A DNA stretch of 62,362 nucleotides from Alphaproteobacteria bacterium (lineage in GTDB: Bacteria > Pseudomonadota > Alphaproteobacteria > Acetobacterales > Acetobacteraceae), in NCBI GenBank assembly GCA_020850755.1, contig JADZEB010000003.1, forward strand, positions 1 through 62,362, given 5' to 3'. This document shows, piece after piece, positions 35,010-44,332 of the stretch (position 1 is its first letter; every line of letters begins with the position of its first letter). Position numbers and translations under genes: made by a program. A model generated the notes under the pieces. That model had not been told where the DNA came from. It did not search any database and saw nothing but the letters and a program-made list of their open reading frames with translations.

Positions 35010-36308
35010 TCAGCCCTTGTAGCCGAGGGCCCGCGGCAACCACAGCACGAGATCCGGCACGAATGTGATCAGTGCGAGTACCGCGACCATCGCGGCGACA
35101 AACGGCAGTACGTCGCGGACCACTGCTCCGAGATTGGTTCCCGCAAGCTTGACGACGATGAACAGCAGCAGCCCGTAGGGGGGTGTAACCAGCCCGATCA
35201 TGATGTTGACCACGACGACCACACCGAAATGCACCATGTCCACGCCGAGGGCCTGCGCCGCAGGAACCAGAACCGGAACCACAACGAGAAGTATCGTGCT
35301 CCCCTCGATCAGGCAGCCGAGCACAAGGAGAAGCAGGTTCACCGCCAGCAGGAAATGCCCACGAGACAACTGAGCCGCAACCAGCGGCTCGCGCACCAAT
35401 GCCGGGACGTTCTCGCTCGCCACCACATAATTGAATGCAAGGGCGCCCGCGATCAGCATGCCAATCGCCGAGGTCGAGCGTGCGCTCATCAGCACCGTAT
35501 GATAGATGTCGCGAAGGGTCATGCTGCGATACATCAAGGTGGCGATCACGAACGCATAGGCTGCCGCAACCGCGGCGGCCTCGGTCGGCGTCATGATCCC
35601 GCCATAGATGCCGCCGAGGAGGATCGCCGGCATCAGCAGTGCCGGCAGGGCATCCCAGGTCAGCCCCGGCAACTCGCGCAGCGGCACGCGTTCGGCCACG
35701 GGGAAGGCGTGGCGCCGGGCCATCCAGCTGTTGATTCCCATCTGCGCCGCCGCCATCAGCAACCCCGGCACGACGCCGCCCAGGAACAGGTAGCCGATCG
35801 ACGTGTCCGCGACGAGCGCGTAGAGCACCATCGGGATCGAGGGCGGGATGATCGGCCCTATCACCGCCGTCGCCGCCGTGATGGCGGCCGCATAGCTTGG
35901 CGGATAGGCGCCATTGCGCGTCATCATGTCGATGATGATCTTGCCGCTACCCGCGGCATCAGCGATCGCGGAACCCGACATGCCGGCGAAAATCACGCTC
36001 TGCACCACGTTCACATGGCCAAGACCGCCGCGAAAGCCGCCCACGAGCAGGTTGCAGAAGCGCAGCAGCCGGTCCGTCATCGTGCCCGCGTTCATCAAGC
36101 CGGCGGAAAATATGAACAGCGGAACCGCGAGGAGTATATAGCTGCCGTTCAGGCCATTCAGGACCTGCTCGGCCGCGATCGACATGTCCTGGCCGGACAG
36201 GAAAAGGTAGACGATCGATCCGGTGATCATTGACAGGCCGATCGGCAGGCCAAGCAAGGACAGCCCGATGATCGCCGCCAGCCCCAGCGGCAACGGCCCC
36301 GGAGACAT
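35010..36308 (-). CDS. dctM: TRAP transporter large permease, DctM family
   Basis: A 432-residue membrane protein of the TRAP DctM family with 11-12 hydrophobic segments. Hallmarks: VPLFIFSAGLMNAGTMTDRL, SVIFAGMSGSAIADAAGSG, PSYAAAITAATAVIGPIIPPS, and TPTEAAAVAAAYAF. ATG 36308 overlaps the dctQ stop (ATGA), so it is coupled to the small permease. Order on the strand is dehydrogenase - dctP - dctQ - dctM. The importer uses an ion gradient to bring in an organic acid captured by DctP; the linked shikimate-type dehydrogenase suggests a hydroaromatic acid such as quinate or shikimate (inference). Confidence 0.95.
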   Translation of the reverse strand: MSPGPLPLGLAAIIGLSLLGLPIGLSMITGSIVYLFLSGQDMSIAAEQVLNGLNGSYILLAVPLFIFSAGLMNAGTMTDRLLRFCNLLVGGFRGGLGHVNVVQSVIFAGMSGSAIADAAGSGKIIIDMMTRNGAYPPSYAAAITAATAVIGPIIPPSIPMVLYALVADTSIGYLFLGGVVPGLLMAAAQMGINSWMARRHAFPVAERVPLRELPGLTWDALPALLMPAILLGGIYGGIMTPTEAAAVAAAYAFVIATLMYRSMTLRDIYHTVLMSARSTSAIGMLIAGALAFNYVVASENVPALVREPLVAAQLSRGHFLLAVNLLLLVLGCLIEGSTILLVVVPVLVPAAQALGVDMVHFGVVVVVNIMIGLVTPPYGLLLFIVVKLAGTNLGAVVRDVLPFVAAMVAVLALITFVPDLVLWLPRALGYKG

Positions 36309-36808
36309 CACGCGCCACCTTGCGCGCCGCGCGCACCACCCACTATCGCGCGCCAGACGATCCATGCATGCCGGACGATCTGCGCCACAGCGAAAACCAG
36401 ATACACCGAGAACAGAAGATCACCGCGTATGCCCAGATAGGCCGAACGCTCCACCTTCATGAAGGTGACATAGTCGTGGACCGCTGGCAGCGAGGCTGCG
36501 AACACCGCCACGACGGCGCTACCGGTGATTGCGTTGCAGATGCGGCGGGTGCGGGGCGACATTGCCGCATAAATCAGGTCGAAGCGGATCTCCTCGTCGT
36601 CGCGCAGCACCAGGGCGGCACCCCACAGGATGCCCCACAGCCAAGCGAGCGTGGACACCTCCGTGGTCCATCCCACTGGAGCGTTCATCACATAGCGCAT
36701 GAAGATCTGCGCAACGAACGCAAGGAACATCGCTGCCAGCAAAGCAGCCAGCACGTTCTCCGCCCGCCGCCTGGCCCATTCGAACACGCGTCCGGCCACG
36801 GCACTCAT
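36308..36808 (-). CDS. dctQ: TRAP transporter small permease, DctQ family
   Basis: A 166-residue membrane protein with four hydrophobic segments (about residues 18-38, 50-68, 92-112, 130-150), the DctQ arrangement. RYVMNAPVGWTTEVSTLAWLW and DDEEIRFDLIYAAMS are family features (first quoted in part: RYVMNAPVGWTTEVSTL). GAGGGG lies about 7 nt upstream of ATG 36808. It overlaps dctM by 4 bp and follows dctP after 60 bp. Confidence 0.93.
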   Translation of the reverse strand: MSAVAGRVFEWARRRAENVLAALLAAMFLAFVAQIFMRYVMNAPVGWTTEVSTLAWLWGILWGAALVLRDDEEIRFDLIYAAMSPRTRRICNAITGSAVVAVFAASLPAVHDYVTFMKVERSAYLGIRGDLLFSVYLVFAVAQIVRHAWIVWRAIVGGARGAQGGA

Positions 36809-36868
36809 GCGATGGCCCCTCGGCAGCGCGGGGAAGACAATGCAGCCCTCTACAGCGCCACTGGCGCC

Positions 36869-37861
36869 TCAACGAACCGCATTGATCCGCTCGAGAACCC
36901 CGGCCGGCCAGCTCTGCGAAAGTGGCGAGGCGAGGTAGCGGCGCTGCGCCTCTGCCCGGAATGCCTCCACGTTTGGCGCGTAGACCTCGACGTTCTGGGA
37001 GCGGAAGAAGTTCACCATCTCCTGCTCCTGCTCAAGATGGCGCTGCGTGCTTTGAGCGATCGCCTTGTCGACCGCTGCCTGGATCCTGTCGCGCTGGGCC
37101 TGGGAAAGGCCGTCCCAGAAGCGTGCTGAAACCGAGAGCAGGTCATAGGCAACGAGGTGGCTGGTCAGCACGAATTGCGTCGTCACCTCGTGAAAGCGCA
37201 TCGTGCGACTGGTCGGGAGCGGGTTGTCCTGGCCGTCGACAGCACCGGTCTGCAGCGCGGTATAGAGTTCGGCGAACGCGACCGGCGTCGGGTTCGCACC
37301 AAGCGCCTCGCCCAGGAATTGCCACGCCTCGCCCGGCGGCATGCGAAGCTTCAGGCCTGCCATGTCCGCCGGCGTGGCGATGCGCTTGCGCGGCCGCAGA
37401 TTGACATGCCGCGTCCCGAAATAGAGCGGTCCGAGCACATGGACATTGAGCTGTTCGCGCACCATGCGGTTGAAGTCCCGACCGACATCGCCGGCGAAGG
37501 TCTTGCGCAGATGCTCCGCGTCACGGAACAGATAGGCCGAGCTCATCACGGACCAGGCCGGGATCTGGCGTGAGAAGTCCTGCGGCGCGACATTCGCCAT
37601 CTCCAGATTGCCGCGCTGCAAGGCGACAAGCTCGGTGCCCTGCCTGAAAAGCGTCGCGTTCAGGTGCAACTCGACATTGAACTCGCCCCGAAGATCGCTC
37701 GCGAAGCCGCGCATCGCCTCGGCGCGGATGTCCTGGTCAGCGAAGACGGCTGCGAAGCGGATCCGGCGTTGCGACTGCGCACTCGATGGCCGAGCTACGA
37801 TACCGGCCAATAGCGCTCCTGCGCTCGCAAGCAGCGAGCGGCGTCCAGCAATAGCCAGCAT
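36869..37861 (-). CDS. dctP: TRAP transporter substrate-binding protein, DctP family
   Basis: A 330-residue periplasmic receptor. GGAG precedes ATG 37861. The leader has twin Arg (GRRSLLASAG) and ends near SSAQ (residue about 30). Family markers: the GLKLRMPPGEAWQ segment containing the carboxylate-binding Arg, VAFAELYTALQTGAVDGQDNP (quoted as LYTALQTGAVDGQDNP), and HEVTTQFVLTSH. It binds an organic acid and passes it to DctQM. It follows the dehydrogenase gene after 116 bp on the same strand. Confidence 0.94.
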   Translation of the reverse strand: MLAIAGRRSLLASAGALLAGIVARPSSAQSQRRIRFAAVFADQDIRAEAMRGFASDLRGEFNVELHLNATLFRQGTELVALQRGNLEMANVAPQDFSRQIPAWSVMSSAYLFRDAEHLRKTFAGDVGRDFNRMVREQLNVHVLGPLYFGTRHVNLRPRKRIATPADMAGLKLRMPPGEAWQFLGEALGANPTPVAFAELYTALQTGAVDGQDNPLPTSRTMRFHEVTTQFVLTSHLVAYDLLSVSARFWDGLSQAQRDRIQAAVDKAIAQSTQRHLEQEQEMVNFFRSQNVEVYAPNVEAFRAEAQRRYLASPLSQSWPAGVLERINAVR

Positions 37862-37977
37862 GATGGGGTCTCCTGCCCTGTTTGTCGTTGGCAGCACCAG
37901 CGCTGCAGGACCAACGCTAGCGGCTGCGAGAGACCCGGGCAACGGCGTTCGATGTGCATCCACCCCGCGCGTCGGGA

Positions 37978-38883
37978 TCAGGGCGCTGGCGCTCGCCCCT
38001 CATCGGCCACAGTCATCTCAGCGAAGTGCCGGCGCATGCGCCGCGCATCCGCTGCCAGCCCGGTGAACAACTTGAACGCCCCGACCGCCTGGAAGACCGC
38101 CATACCGCCCCCATCGAGCGTGCGGCACCCGAGCGAGCGAGCGGCACGCAGGAGCGCGGTTTCCAACGGGAAATAGACGATGTCTGCGACCCAGAGTGCC
38201 GGACGCAACAATGTCTCGGCCAACGGCATGCCAGGCAGCTTGGCCATGCCGACCGGCGTGCAGTTGACCAGGCCATCCGCGGCGGCGATCTCCGCCGCCT
38301 GGTCTACCGACACTTCGGCCCGCCGACTGCCGAATCTGGCGCACAGGCTTCGTGCCAGCCGCTCGGACCGCGCTGCATCGATGTCGTGGAGCGACAGCCG
38401 CTCCACGCCCTCAGCCAGCAGCGCATGGGCGACGGCTGCGCCGCCACCACCTGCGCCGAGTTGCACGACATGACCGCGCGCCGCGTCTGCCAGACCAGAG
38501 TGGAACGCCGCGGAGAAGCCCGAGACATCGGTGTTGTGCCCTGTCCGGCGCCCGTCCTTGAGCACGATCGTGTTCACGGCCCCGATCGCGCGCGCATCCG
38601 GCGACATGTCGTGCAGCAGCGGCAGAACCGCCTGCTTGCAGGGATAGGTGATGTTCAGGCCGGCGAACCCCATCCACTCGGCTGCCTGGATGAGGCTTTC
38701 GAGAGAGCCGACGCCAAGACCGACCTGGTCCAGGTCGATCAGCCGATAGATCAGCTTCAGTCCCTGGGCGGCGGCCTCGCGCTCGTGCAGGGCTGGCGAA
38801 CGGGATGCCTGTATGGCGCTGCCGATCAGGCCCACGATCACGCCACCCCGGTCCATTGCAGCGATCGGCATAGACGAAGTCAC
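37978..38883 (-). CDS. Shikimate/quinate dehydrogenase family protein (AroE/YdiB-like)
   Basis: A 301-residue AroE-family dehydrogenase. The substrate pocket has Ser27/Ser29 (ASRSPALH), Lys83 (NITYPCKQ), Asn104 and Asp119 (GHNTDVSGF); the cofactor loop is GAGGGGAA. The C-terminal ADIVYFPLETALL and GGGMAVFQAVGAF are standard. HDIDAARSE after strand 2 has Asp, favouring NAD over NADP, as in quinate/shikimate enzymes used for catabolism. The start is a GTG at 38883 with GAGGGGG 8 nt upstream; ATG 38871 is possible. It heads the TRAP operon, so it probably acts on the imported hydroaromatic acid rather than in aromatic biosynthesis (inference). Confidence 0.9.
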   Translation of the reverse strand: MTSSMPIAAMDRGGVIVGLIGSAIQASRSPALHEREAAAQGLKLIYRLIDLDQVGLGVGSLESLIQAAEWMGFAGLNITYPCKQAVLPLLHDMSPDARAIGAVNTIVLKDGRRTGHNTDVSGFSAAFHSGLADAARGHVVQLGAGGGGAAVAHALLAEGVERLSLHDIDAARSERLARSLCARFGSRRAEVSVDQAAEIAAADGLVNCTPVGMAKLPGMPLAETLLRPALWVADIVYFPLETALLRAARSLGCRTLDGGGMAVFQAVGAFKLFTGLAADARRMRRHFAEMTVADEGRAPAP

Positions 38884-39064
38884 GACACAGTCCCCCTCTC
38901 GGGTGCGGTGGGAACGCTCATCAAGGTTTGGCCGGCCGCTGTCAATGACGGATGCCGTTGATGCCCAGCCGACGCGAGCACCAATGCAACGATGACGACA
39001 CGGGACGTCGGGTCCCATCAGGCGGCGCCATGCGGCTTATCGACATCCGACATCGGAGATCGTT

Positions 39065-39453
39065 ATGGTTGACGCAACCGGAATGGACCATCCCGCCATG
39101 GAGCATCAGGATCTTGTCGTCGGGCTGATCCGCCTGCATGTGCTGTACCATGCGTGCAGGACGAGACCTATGGTCAGTGGATCATCGAAGGGCTGGCGCG
39201 ACACGGCTACCGGCTCAGCCCCGGCACCCTTTACCCGATGCTGCACGGGATGGAGAGGAAGGGCTACCTCCGGTCCCGCGAGAAGAGGACTGGACGCTCG
39301 GCGCGCCGTGTCTATCGCGCGACACCGAAGGGCAAGAGGGCCCTTGCTGTAGCAACATCGAGATCGCACGAGCTTGTCGGCGGACTGATTGCACGGGACG
39401 GGAAAGGGGGCGATCGTGGCACCAGGGGCGCAAGCTGGAGCGGCCAGCCATAG
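39065..39453 (+). pseudogene. PadR-family transcriptional regulator, frameshifted
   Basis: Two frames together make one PadR protein of about 129 residues. The first (from ATG 39065, GGAG upstream) reads MEHQDLVVGLIRLHVLYHA; the second continues DETYGQWIIEGLARHGYRL, SPGTLYPMLHGMERKGYL and YRATPKGKRAL, the complete winged helix. The shift is near 39153, consistent with loss of one base, most simply a G in GCGGTG. The second frame on its own lacks helix 1. It is either a broken gene or a sequencing or assembly error. The 3' end overlaps the chrA start, so it was presumably the local chromate-transport regulator. A tandem CGACATC CGACATC at 39041-39054 upstream may be an operator. Confidence 0.75.
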
Positions 39454-40639
39454 GTCAAGCATAAGCACGGTGTTCCTGGTCTTCCTGCGTCTTGGCCTGA
39501 CCTCGTTCGGCGGGCCGGTCGCGCATCTCGGATACTTCCGCCAGGAGTTCGTCGCGCGCCGCAAATGGCTCGACGAACGCGCCTATGCCGACCTCGTGGC
39601 CTTGTGCCAGTTCCTGCCAGGTCCTGCGAGCAGCCAGGTTGGAATCGCGGTCGGCCTGTCGCGCGCGGGATATGCGGGCGCGCTGGCCGCCTGGACCGCA
39701 TTCACTTTGCCCTCGGCCATCGCACTCGTCCTTTTCGCCTATGGCATGGCGGCCATCGGCGGTGCTGCGGGCGGCGCTTGGGTGCATGGCCTGAAGATCG
39801 CGGCCGTGGCCGTGGTCGCACAAGCCGTGCTCGGCATGATGCGTGCCCTCGCGCCCGACAAGGAATGCGCGACGCTGGCCGTGGCTGCCGCGATCATCGC
39901 TCTTGCCTTTCCCACCGCCTGGGGACAAGTCGGCGCGATAGCCCTGGGCGGCACGGTCGGGCTGACCCTGTTGCGGAACACCGCCGCACCGTCCGACCAT
40001 GTGGCCCTGCCACTGTCGGTCGGGCGGGTCGCCGGCGCGGGATGGCTGCTCCTGTTCTTCTGCCTTCTGGCCGGAATGCCAATCGTCGCAGCCCAGACCC
40101 AGGACAGGGCGGCCGATCTGATCGACTCCTTCTATCGCTCGGGCTCGCTCGTGTTCGGGGGCGGCCACGTCGTCCTGCCGCTGTTGCAAGCCGAGGTCGT
40201 GCCGCGCGGCTGGGTCAGCAACGACCAGTTCCTGGCGGGATACGGCGCGGCGCAAGCCGTGCCCGGGCCGCTGTTCACCTTCGCCGCCTATCTTGGCGCG
40301 GTCATCGGCGGCTGGACTGTCGCGGCGCTTTGCCTCGTGGCGATCTTCGTGCCGTCCTTCCTGCTCGTTGCTGGCGCACTGCCGTTCTGGGACGCGATGC
40401 GCCGGCACCCCTCGGCACAGTCGATGCTTCGAGGAATCAATGCGGCGGTGGTCGGATTGCTCCTGGCGGCGCTGTACGACCCGGTCTGGACGGCAGGCAT
40501 CAGGACCGCACAGGATTTCGCGATCGGCATGGCCGCCTTCCTGGCCCTCTACATGTGGAATGTGACGCCCTGGCTCGTGGTGATCCTGTGCGCGGTTGCG
40601 ACTGGCAGCATCGCCATGCTCCCGTCGGGGACCCCATGA
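39416..40639 (+). CDS. chrA: Chromate transporter ChrA, two-domain form
   Basis: A 407-residue membrane protein with both CHR domains. Domain 1 has SFGGPVAHLGYFRQEFV and ALCQFLPGPASSQVG; domain 2 repeats the pattern as FGGGHVVLPLLQAEVV and GYGAAQAVPGPLFTF. The family exports chromate across the inner membrane, coupled to the proton gradient. The start GTG at 39416 has AAGGGGG 5 nt upstream and lies inside the end of the PadR frame; the earlier TTG at 39389 is less likely. ChrA is often controlled by a neighbouring regulator; here that regulator is frameshifted, which may leave chrA unregulated. Confidence 0.95.
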   Translation: MAPGAQAGAASHRSSISTVFLVFLRLGLTSFGGPVAHLGYFRQEFVARRKWLDERAYADLVALCQFLPGPASSQVGIAVGLSRAGYAGALAAWTAFTLPSAIALVLFAYGMAAIGGAAGGAWVHGLKIAAVAVVAQAVLGMMRALAPDKECATLAVAAAIIALAFPTAWGQVGAIALGGTVGLTLLRNTAAPSDHVALPLSVGRVAGAGWLLLFFCLLAGMPIVAAQTQDRAADLIDSFYRSGSLVFGGGHVVLPLLQAEVVPRGWVSNDQFLAGYGAAQAVPGPLFTFAAYLGAVIGGWTVAALCLVAIFVPSFLLVAGALPFWDAMRRHPSAQSMLRGINAAVVGLLLAALYDPVWTAGIRTAQDFAIGMAAFLALYMWNVTPWLVVILCAVATGSIAMLPSGTP

Positions 40640-40737
40640 AATCGACAGAACGCCCGCGGACGCGGCCCCCAGGCTTCCCCCGATCTAACGCGCTATTGCA
40701 GCTTGGCGCTTGTGCTCGCCCCGCCAGTAGCGGCTGG

Positions 40738-41370
40738 TCAGGCCGTGTCCGAAGGGTCGCGCCCCGGACGAGACCGGTATGCGGGGATTGTCCATCCAAA
40801 GACCAGTGCGCCGCTGCGAACACCAAGAGCGAGAAGGAAGCCCAGCCCTGCCGCCCATGAGAGCGGCAGCCCGGCGCCATGCACGGCCACGAATGCCAAA
40901 GCGCCCGCCAGAGCCGCCGACACATAGATTTCCTGCCGCATGAGAACCGAGGGCTCGCCGGCCAGCACATCCCGGAGGATGCCGCCAAGGGTACCTGTGA
41001 TCATGCCCATCACCACGGCCACGGTCGCGGAACCGGTCACTGTCAACCCTTTGTAGGCACCGAATACGCCGTAGGCCGCCAAGGCCACGGCATCGAGCCA
41101 AAGCAGCAACCGGTATCTCGATTCGATCAGGTGGGCCGTGACAAACAGCACCGTCGCGGTGGCGGCGCACACCAGAATGTAGACATGCTGCTCGACCCAG
41201 AACACCGGCACGCCGAGAATGAGATCGCGAACGGTTCCGCCCCCGATGCCAGTCACCGCGCCAAGAAACATGAACCCGATGATGTCGAGCTGCTTGCGCG
41301 AGGCCGCCAGCGCACCGGTCGCCGCGAACAAGGCGACACCCGTATAGTCGAGTAGGACCACAGGCGCCAT
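40738..41370 (-). CDS. Trimeric intracellular cation channel (TRIC/UPF0126, YadS-like) family protein
   Basis: A 210-residue membrane protein with two YadS repeats. The glycine-rich motifs are GAVTGIGGGTVRDLILG in repeat 1 and GMITGTLGGILRDVLAGEPS in repeat 2. Seven hydrophobic segments are expected. Prokaryotic TRIC proteins form trimeric potassium-permeable channels. MAPVVLLDY at 41370 is taken as start since it directly precedes the first membrane segment. Convergent to chrA (98 bp between stops, no strong terminator seen) and preceded by 578 bp without a gene. Confidence 0.93.
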   Translation of the reverse strand: MAPVVLLDYTGVALFAATGALAASRKQLDIIGFMFLGAVTGIGGGTVRDLILGVPVFWVEQHVYILVCAATATVLFVTAHLIESRYRLLLWLDAVALAAYGVFGAYKGLTVTGSATVAVVMGMITGTLGGILRDVLAGEPSVLMRQEIYVSAALAGALAFVAVHGAGLPLSWAAGLGFLLALGVRSGALVFGWTIPAYRSRPGRDPSDTA

Positions 41371-41948
41371 GGAGCATCTTCCCGCGTGCACAGAGGCCGT
41401 GTGCGCGGCCCCGACCGACGAATGCCTGGTGGAGCCGTCGCCAATCCCACCAGACAGAAAGCATATCGCAGCAACACCGCCCCTGCCCGCTCATTCGCTG
41501 CGCCCGGCGCCTGGGCGGCGCCAAGCCGACCTGGAAGTCCGTTGCCACGGCCGGAATTGCCTGATCCGTACGAGTTGGCAGCACAGTATCACGACAGCCG
41601 GACCTTCCACGGCATTCCCGGCGCCCCTGGCGGACCCTCGGCGCTTGCCCGATTGCACCGGCCATTCCACGACTGAAAGCGGTGCTTCCTTGGTCGCAAG
41701 ACCATGAACCATGTCGTCCGCAGCGGCTTGCCTCCGCCACCACACCTGTCATCGGGGCGGTCCTCCGGCACTCAGTCACGACCTGCGCCCCGTGGAACGC
41801 GCCGAACTGATCGGCAGTCCGATCGCCGCTTGCCTCGAAACGCTCAACCTGGACGTTTGCACGAAGCGACCGGAAACCTGGCCGCATCACGCTGCGACGT
41901 CCCGGCGTCGAACCGCCCCGCCACGATCGGCGCATCCGCGCTGGGCTA
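41371..41948. other. Gene-poor stretch of 578 bp
   Basis: Open frames on the plus strand (for example 41369-41707, and one starting 41711 that runs into the ATPase gene antisense) have no recognisable domain, poor starts and Pro/Arg-rich composition. The segment should hold the promoter of the TRIC gene at its left end. Nothing else seen. Confidence 0.45.
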
Positions 41949-42647
41949 TCAGAACCACTCCCAGAGGTCCTGCTGACCAGCGAGCGCGGCCGAAGGCGTG
42001 TCGGAGACGATGCGGCCGGTTTTCAGGATCAGGGCACGCTCGACAATGCCAAGCGTGCGTGGGACGTTCTGCTCGATCAGCAGGAAGCCGATGCCGAGTT
42101 CCTCGGCAACCTGCCGTGTCGTGGCGAGCACGGTGCCGGCCAGCACGGGCGAAAGCCCAGTCGTCGGCTCGTCGAGGAACAGCATGCGCGGGCGCGTCAT
42201 CAGCGCCATGCCGAAGGCCACCATCTGCTGCTCGCCGCCGCTCATCGTCCCGGCCGGCTGGGCCCGGCGTGCCTTCAGCACCGGGAACAAGGTCCAGATG
42301 GGGGAGAGATCCTCGTTCCGGTGCCGCAGCCCCGCAATGAGGAGGTTGCGCTCGACCGAAAGTTCACGGAACACGTTGCGTCCCTGCGGAACGAGTCCGA
42401 TTCCAAGCATGACGTTGCGGTGCACGGCGCCCGGCTCCACCGGCACGCCGCCGAAGTTGATCGTGCCCGTGCGCGCCGAGATCGCGCCCACGGCTGCCTT
42501 GAGCAGGGTCGACTTCCCGGAACCGTTGTGTCCGAACACCGCCACGCGCTCGGCCGGGCCGATATCGAGCGACACGCCCTTGAGCGCATGAAAGGCGCCA
42601 TACCAGGCATGCACGTCACGGCAGGAAAGCAGCGGCGCCATGTTCAT
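41949..42647 (-). CDS. livF: Branched-chain amino acid-type ABC transporter ATPase, LivF family (operon 1)
   Basis: A 232-residue ABC ATPase of the LivF type. Walker A GHNGSGKST (about 38-46), signature TMSGGEQQMVAFGMALMTRP, Walker B RMLFLDEPTTGLSP, and the His switch replaced by LLIEQNV, as is usual in LivF. It energises uptake by LivHM. ATG 42647 overlaps the livG stop (ATGA). It is the last gene of the operon SBP-livH-livM-livG-livF. Confidence 0.94.
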   Translation of the reverse strand: MNMAPLLSCRDVHAWYGAFHALKGVSLDIGPAERVAVFGHNGSGKSTLLKAAVGAISARTGTINFGGVPVEPGAVHRNVMLGIGLVPQGRNVFRELSVERNLLIAGLRHRNEDLSPIWTLFPVLKARRAQPAGTMSGGEQQMVAFGMALMTRPRMLFLDEPTTGLSPVLAGTVLATTRQVAEELGIGFLLIEQNVPRTLGIVERALILKTGRIVSDTPSAALAGQQDLWEWF

Positions 42648-43396
42648 GTTCCGAAATAGAGCTCGGTCAGCTCGGGACTGGCGATGAGCTCGGAAACCGT
42701 GCCGGCGCGCAGGATGCGGCCCTGGAACATGAACAGCGCGCTGTCGCAGAGATCGCGCACGAATGAGATGTTGTGTTCGACGATGCAGACGGCGCGCCCG
42801 CCGGCGGCTTCAGCGCGCACCAGCGCCTTGATCGCCTCGTAGGCCGGCCCCTCTACCCCCGCCATCGGCTCATCCAACAGCAGCACGTTCCCGTCATTCA
42901 TCAGTGCGCGTGCAAGGCTGATCAGACGCTGTTTGCCGAACGAAAGCTCGCCCGGCCGGCGCTGCGCGAAATCCACCATGCGCACCTTCTCGAGCTGCGC
43001 CATCGCGCGCTCGCGCAGGCGCCGCTCGGTCTCGTGGCGTCCGGGCGCCACAAGGGCAAGGGGCGTTTCCGCGTGGTAGCGACGCGGCGCGATCATCAGG
43101 TTCTCGAGCACGGTCAGCGACGCGAACAGCCGTACATGCTGCCAGGTGCGCGCGACGCCAAGGCGCGCGCGCGCATGCATGGGCAGCCTGGTCGCGTCGG
43201 TACCGTTGATCAACACCGCGCCCGCGTCCGCCGGCACTACACCGGTCACGAGGTTGAAGAAGGAGCTCTTGCCGGCGCCATTCGGGCCGATGAGGCCCAC
43301 GATGCGGCCCGCCTCGAAGCGCGCTGCGATGCTCTCGGCGACGACAATGCCGCCAAAGCGCTTGGTAAGGCCGCGAACCTCGAGGGCGGTTGTCAT
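42644..43396 (-). CDS. livG: Branched-chain amino acid-type ABC transporter ATPase, LivG family (operon 1)
   Basis: A 250-residue ABC ATPase of the LivG type. Walker A GPNGAGKSS (37-45), the LivG-specific RTWQHVRLFASLTVLENL block, signature ELSFGKQRLISLARALM (SFGKQ in place of LSGGQ), Walker B VLLLDEPMAGVEGP, and VCIVEHNISFVRDL. Overlaps livM upstream and livF downstream by 4 bp each. Confidence 0.94.
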   Translation of the reverse strand: MTTALEVRGLTKRFGGIVVAESIAARFEAGRIVGLIGPNGAGKSSFFNLVTGVVPADAGAVLINGTDATRLPMHARARLGVARTWQHVRLFASLTVLENLMIAPRRYHAETPLALVAPGRHETERRLRERAMAQLEKVRMVDFAQRRPGELSFGKQRLISLARALMNDGNVLLLDEPMAGVEGPAYEAIKALVRAEAAGGRAVCIVEHNISFVRDLCDSALFMFQGRILRAGTVSELIASPELTELYFGT

Positions 43397-44328
43397 GGCA
43401 CCCCTGTCTTCGGTGGCATGATGTCGCCGGCGGGCGGGGCGTCATCGTCATCCTCCGGTCGGGCAGGCGGGCTCCAGCGCGTCCCAAGCAGTCCTTGCGG
43501 CCGGGTGAACAGGAAGAACAGCACCAGGCCGGTGAATATGATGCCCTGCAGCGGCCCCGTCAGGGCCGTGGGCAGCTTGAGGAAGTTGATCGCCTGCGGC
43601 AGGACCTGCAACAGCAGCGCGCCAAGCGCGGGGCCCCAGGTCGTTCGCACGCCGCCGACGACGACCATCGTCAGCATGGCGGCGGAGTAGAGGATCTCGA
43701 ACTGCTCGGGCGACAGATAGAGGTAGTAGTGCGCGTAGAGCGCCCCCGCGAGGCCAGCGAACATCGAGCCGATCGCGAACAGCGTCACCTTGATCGCCGT
43801 GGCATTGCGCCCGAGACTGCGAAATGCCTCCTCGTCGTCGCGCATGGCCGTGATCGCGCGCCCATAGGGACCGGCGACCAGCCCTCGTACTGCCAACACG
43901 GTTGCCACCGCCAGGACACCGACAACCGCCACATAGGCCAGCTTCGTGTCGATCGTGTAGGTGGCGAACAGGGGCCGAATGTTGGCGAGGCCGCCCGCAC
44001 CGCCCGTCCAGTCCAGGTTCTTGATGATCTGCAGCAGGCCGAGCTGAAACCCGATCGAGGCGATCACGAGGTAGTCGCCCGACACGCGCAGCGCCGGCAG
44101 CGATAGTGCGACCGATGCCGCGCCTGCCACAAGCGCGCCCAGCAGGATCGCTGGTGGAACCCCGAGCCCGAGATCGCGCGCGAGCAGCGCCGATCCGTAT
44201 CCCCCGAGCGCGAAGAAGATCGGGTGGGCAATGCTCATCAGGCCGCCATGGCCGATGATCAGGTTGAAGCTTGATGCCAGGATCACGAAGATCCCGACGC
44301 CGATCGCCATCGAGGCCAGGAACTCCAT
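43393..44328 (-). CDS. livM: Branched-chain amino acid-type ABC transporter permease, LivM family (operon 1)
   Basis: A 311-residue polytopic permease. Family features are GHGGLMSIAHPIFFALGGYG near residues 25-45, LRVSGDYLVIASIGF, GGAGGLANI, the cytoplasmic coupling loop AMRDDEEAFRSLGRNA and VVGGVRTTWGPALGALLL. ATG 44328 (AGGA upstream) lies 4 bp after the livH stop; the longer in-frame start would overlap livH by about 45 bp. Confidence 0.93.
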   Translation of the reverse strand: MEFLASMAIGVGIFVILASSFNLIIGHGGLMSIAHPIFFALGGYGSALLARDLGLGVPPAILLGALVAGAASVALSLPALRVSGDYLVIASIGFQLGLLQIIKNLDWTGGAGGLANIRPLFATYTIDTKLAYVAVVGVLAVATVLAVRGLVAGPYGRAITAMRDDEEAFRSLGRNATAIKVTLFAIGSMFAGLAGALYAHYYLYLSPEQFEILYSAAMLTMVVVGGVRTTWGPALGALLLQVLPQAINFLKLPTALTGPLQGIIFTGLVLFFLFTRPQGLLGTRWSPPARPEDDDDAPPAGDIMPPKTGVP

Positions 44329-44332
44329 CGCC

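Noticed and set aside
41711-42340. Plus-strand open frame of 209 codons
   Set aside because: Its right part is antisense to livF and its left part shows no domain; composition is that of a shadow frame.
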